Positions 5,038 through 5,290 of a DNA stretch of 5,290 nt are shown here, in pieces (within the stretch, counting starts at the first letter, position 1; each line of letters begins with the position of its first letter). The stretch comes from an uncultured Novosphingobium sp. (GTDB lineage: Bacteria; Pseudomonadota; Alphaproteobacteria; Sphingomonadales; Sphingomonadaceae). Position numbers and translations under genes: made by a program. A model generated the notes under the pieces. It worked only from the letters and a program-made list of their open reading frames with translations, did no database searches and was not told the origin of the DNA. The stretch is taken from assembly GCA_937860195.1 (NCBI GenBank), contig CALMBN010000341.1, positions 1-5,290 of the forward strand, written 5' to 3'.

Positions 5038-5290
5038 CCTACGATTCTCACCCTCAGCTCCATCGCGACCGGATCTTTGGGGCGCAGTTTCAGCGCGGCA
5101 TCGATCTCGCGCAGGGCCCCGTCCCTGTCGCCCGCGGCCAGCAACGCGGCGGCATAGTCTCGGCGGACCGGATACCAGAAAGCTGGGGGATCGGCGAACC
5201 GCATGAAGTCTTCGGTTTCCTCAATTTCGGCGGCTGATTTGAAAGCGGCGGCGGCGTGGGCCCAGCGGCCCTCAGCCATTGCCAGCCGCC
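5034..5290 (-). CDS. TPR-repeat protein, C-terminal fragment at window edge
   Basis: The frame is open from the right window edge to TAG at 5034-5036, showing about the last 84 residues of a longer protein. They read RLAMAEGRWAHAAAAFKSAAE, then an FWYPVRRDYAAALLAAGD segment and GALREIDAALKLRPKDPVA. The A-x-L-L-A-A-G-D and A-L-x-L-R-P-x-D-P spacing is that of paired TPR helices, which usually mediate protein contacts. An ATG at 5279 exists, but the frame continues upstream of it with TPR-like sequence, so it is probably internal. It converges with the GST gene and overlaps it by 4 nt at the stop codons; no terminator hairpin is visible between them. The full function cannot be told from this fragment. 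Confidence 0.8.
   Translation of the reverse strand, partial: RLAMAEGRWAHAAAAFKSAAEIEETEDFMRFADPPAFWYPVRRDYAAALLAAGDRDGALREIDAALKLRPKDPVAMELRVRIVG

Overview
The window looks like the chromosome of a high-GC alphaproteobacterium, most likely one of the Sphingomonadales. The evidence is the high GC of the coding regions (45 of 60 bases in 2041-2100), the terminase and portal types, and the YqaA-type DedA and glutathione S-transferase genes. The order-level assignment is inference. No rRNA, tRNA, CRISPR array or transposase is visible.

Region A (1-3546, all minus strand; read from right to left) is the head-packaging start of a phage-type cluster. A small-terminase-like HTH protein (3037-3546) overlaps the large terminase (1731-3059) by 23 nt. 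An HK97-type portal protein (1-915) runs off the left edge with 305 residues visible. Large terminase and portal both resemble the versions in gene transfer agents of the RcGTA type, so this is either a domesticated GTA cluster or a prophage with related head genes. The capsid genes that would decide this lie outside the window.

Region B (about 931-1730, minus strand) interrupts that head operon between terminase and portal. It is much poorer in GC (about 42% in 1081-1200 and 41% in 1621-1740, counted by hand). It carries one gene for a membrane-anchored DUF4760 protein, preceded by a weak candidate promoter, a strong Shine-Dalgarno sequence and a tiny in-frame leader ORF. A factor-independent terminator follows it, just before the portal ribosome binding site. 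This is the layout of a phage moron, an autonomously expressed accessory cassette, and it is the most unusual part of the window.

Region C (3547-3769) is a 223-bp divergent intergenic region between the phage-type operon (minus) and the host genes (plus). It contains a TTGACA hexamer and a GAACC-N5-GGTTC inverted repeat. It is the longest stretch without a gene, so no gene-free stretch exceeds 300 bases.

Region D (3770-5290) is ordinary host sequence. A YqaA/DedA-family membrane protein (3770-4408) and a glutathione S-transferase (4405-5037) overlap by GTGA and are probably translationally coupled. The C-terminal end of a TPR-repeat protein (5034-5290, minus) converges on the GST, with the two stop codons overlapping.
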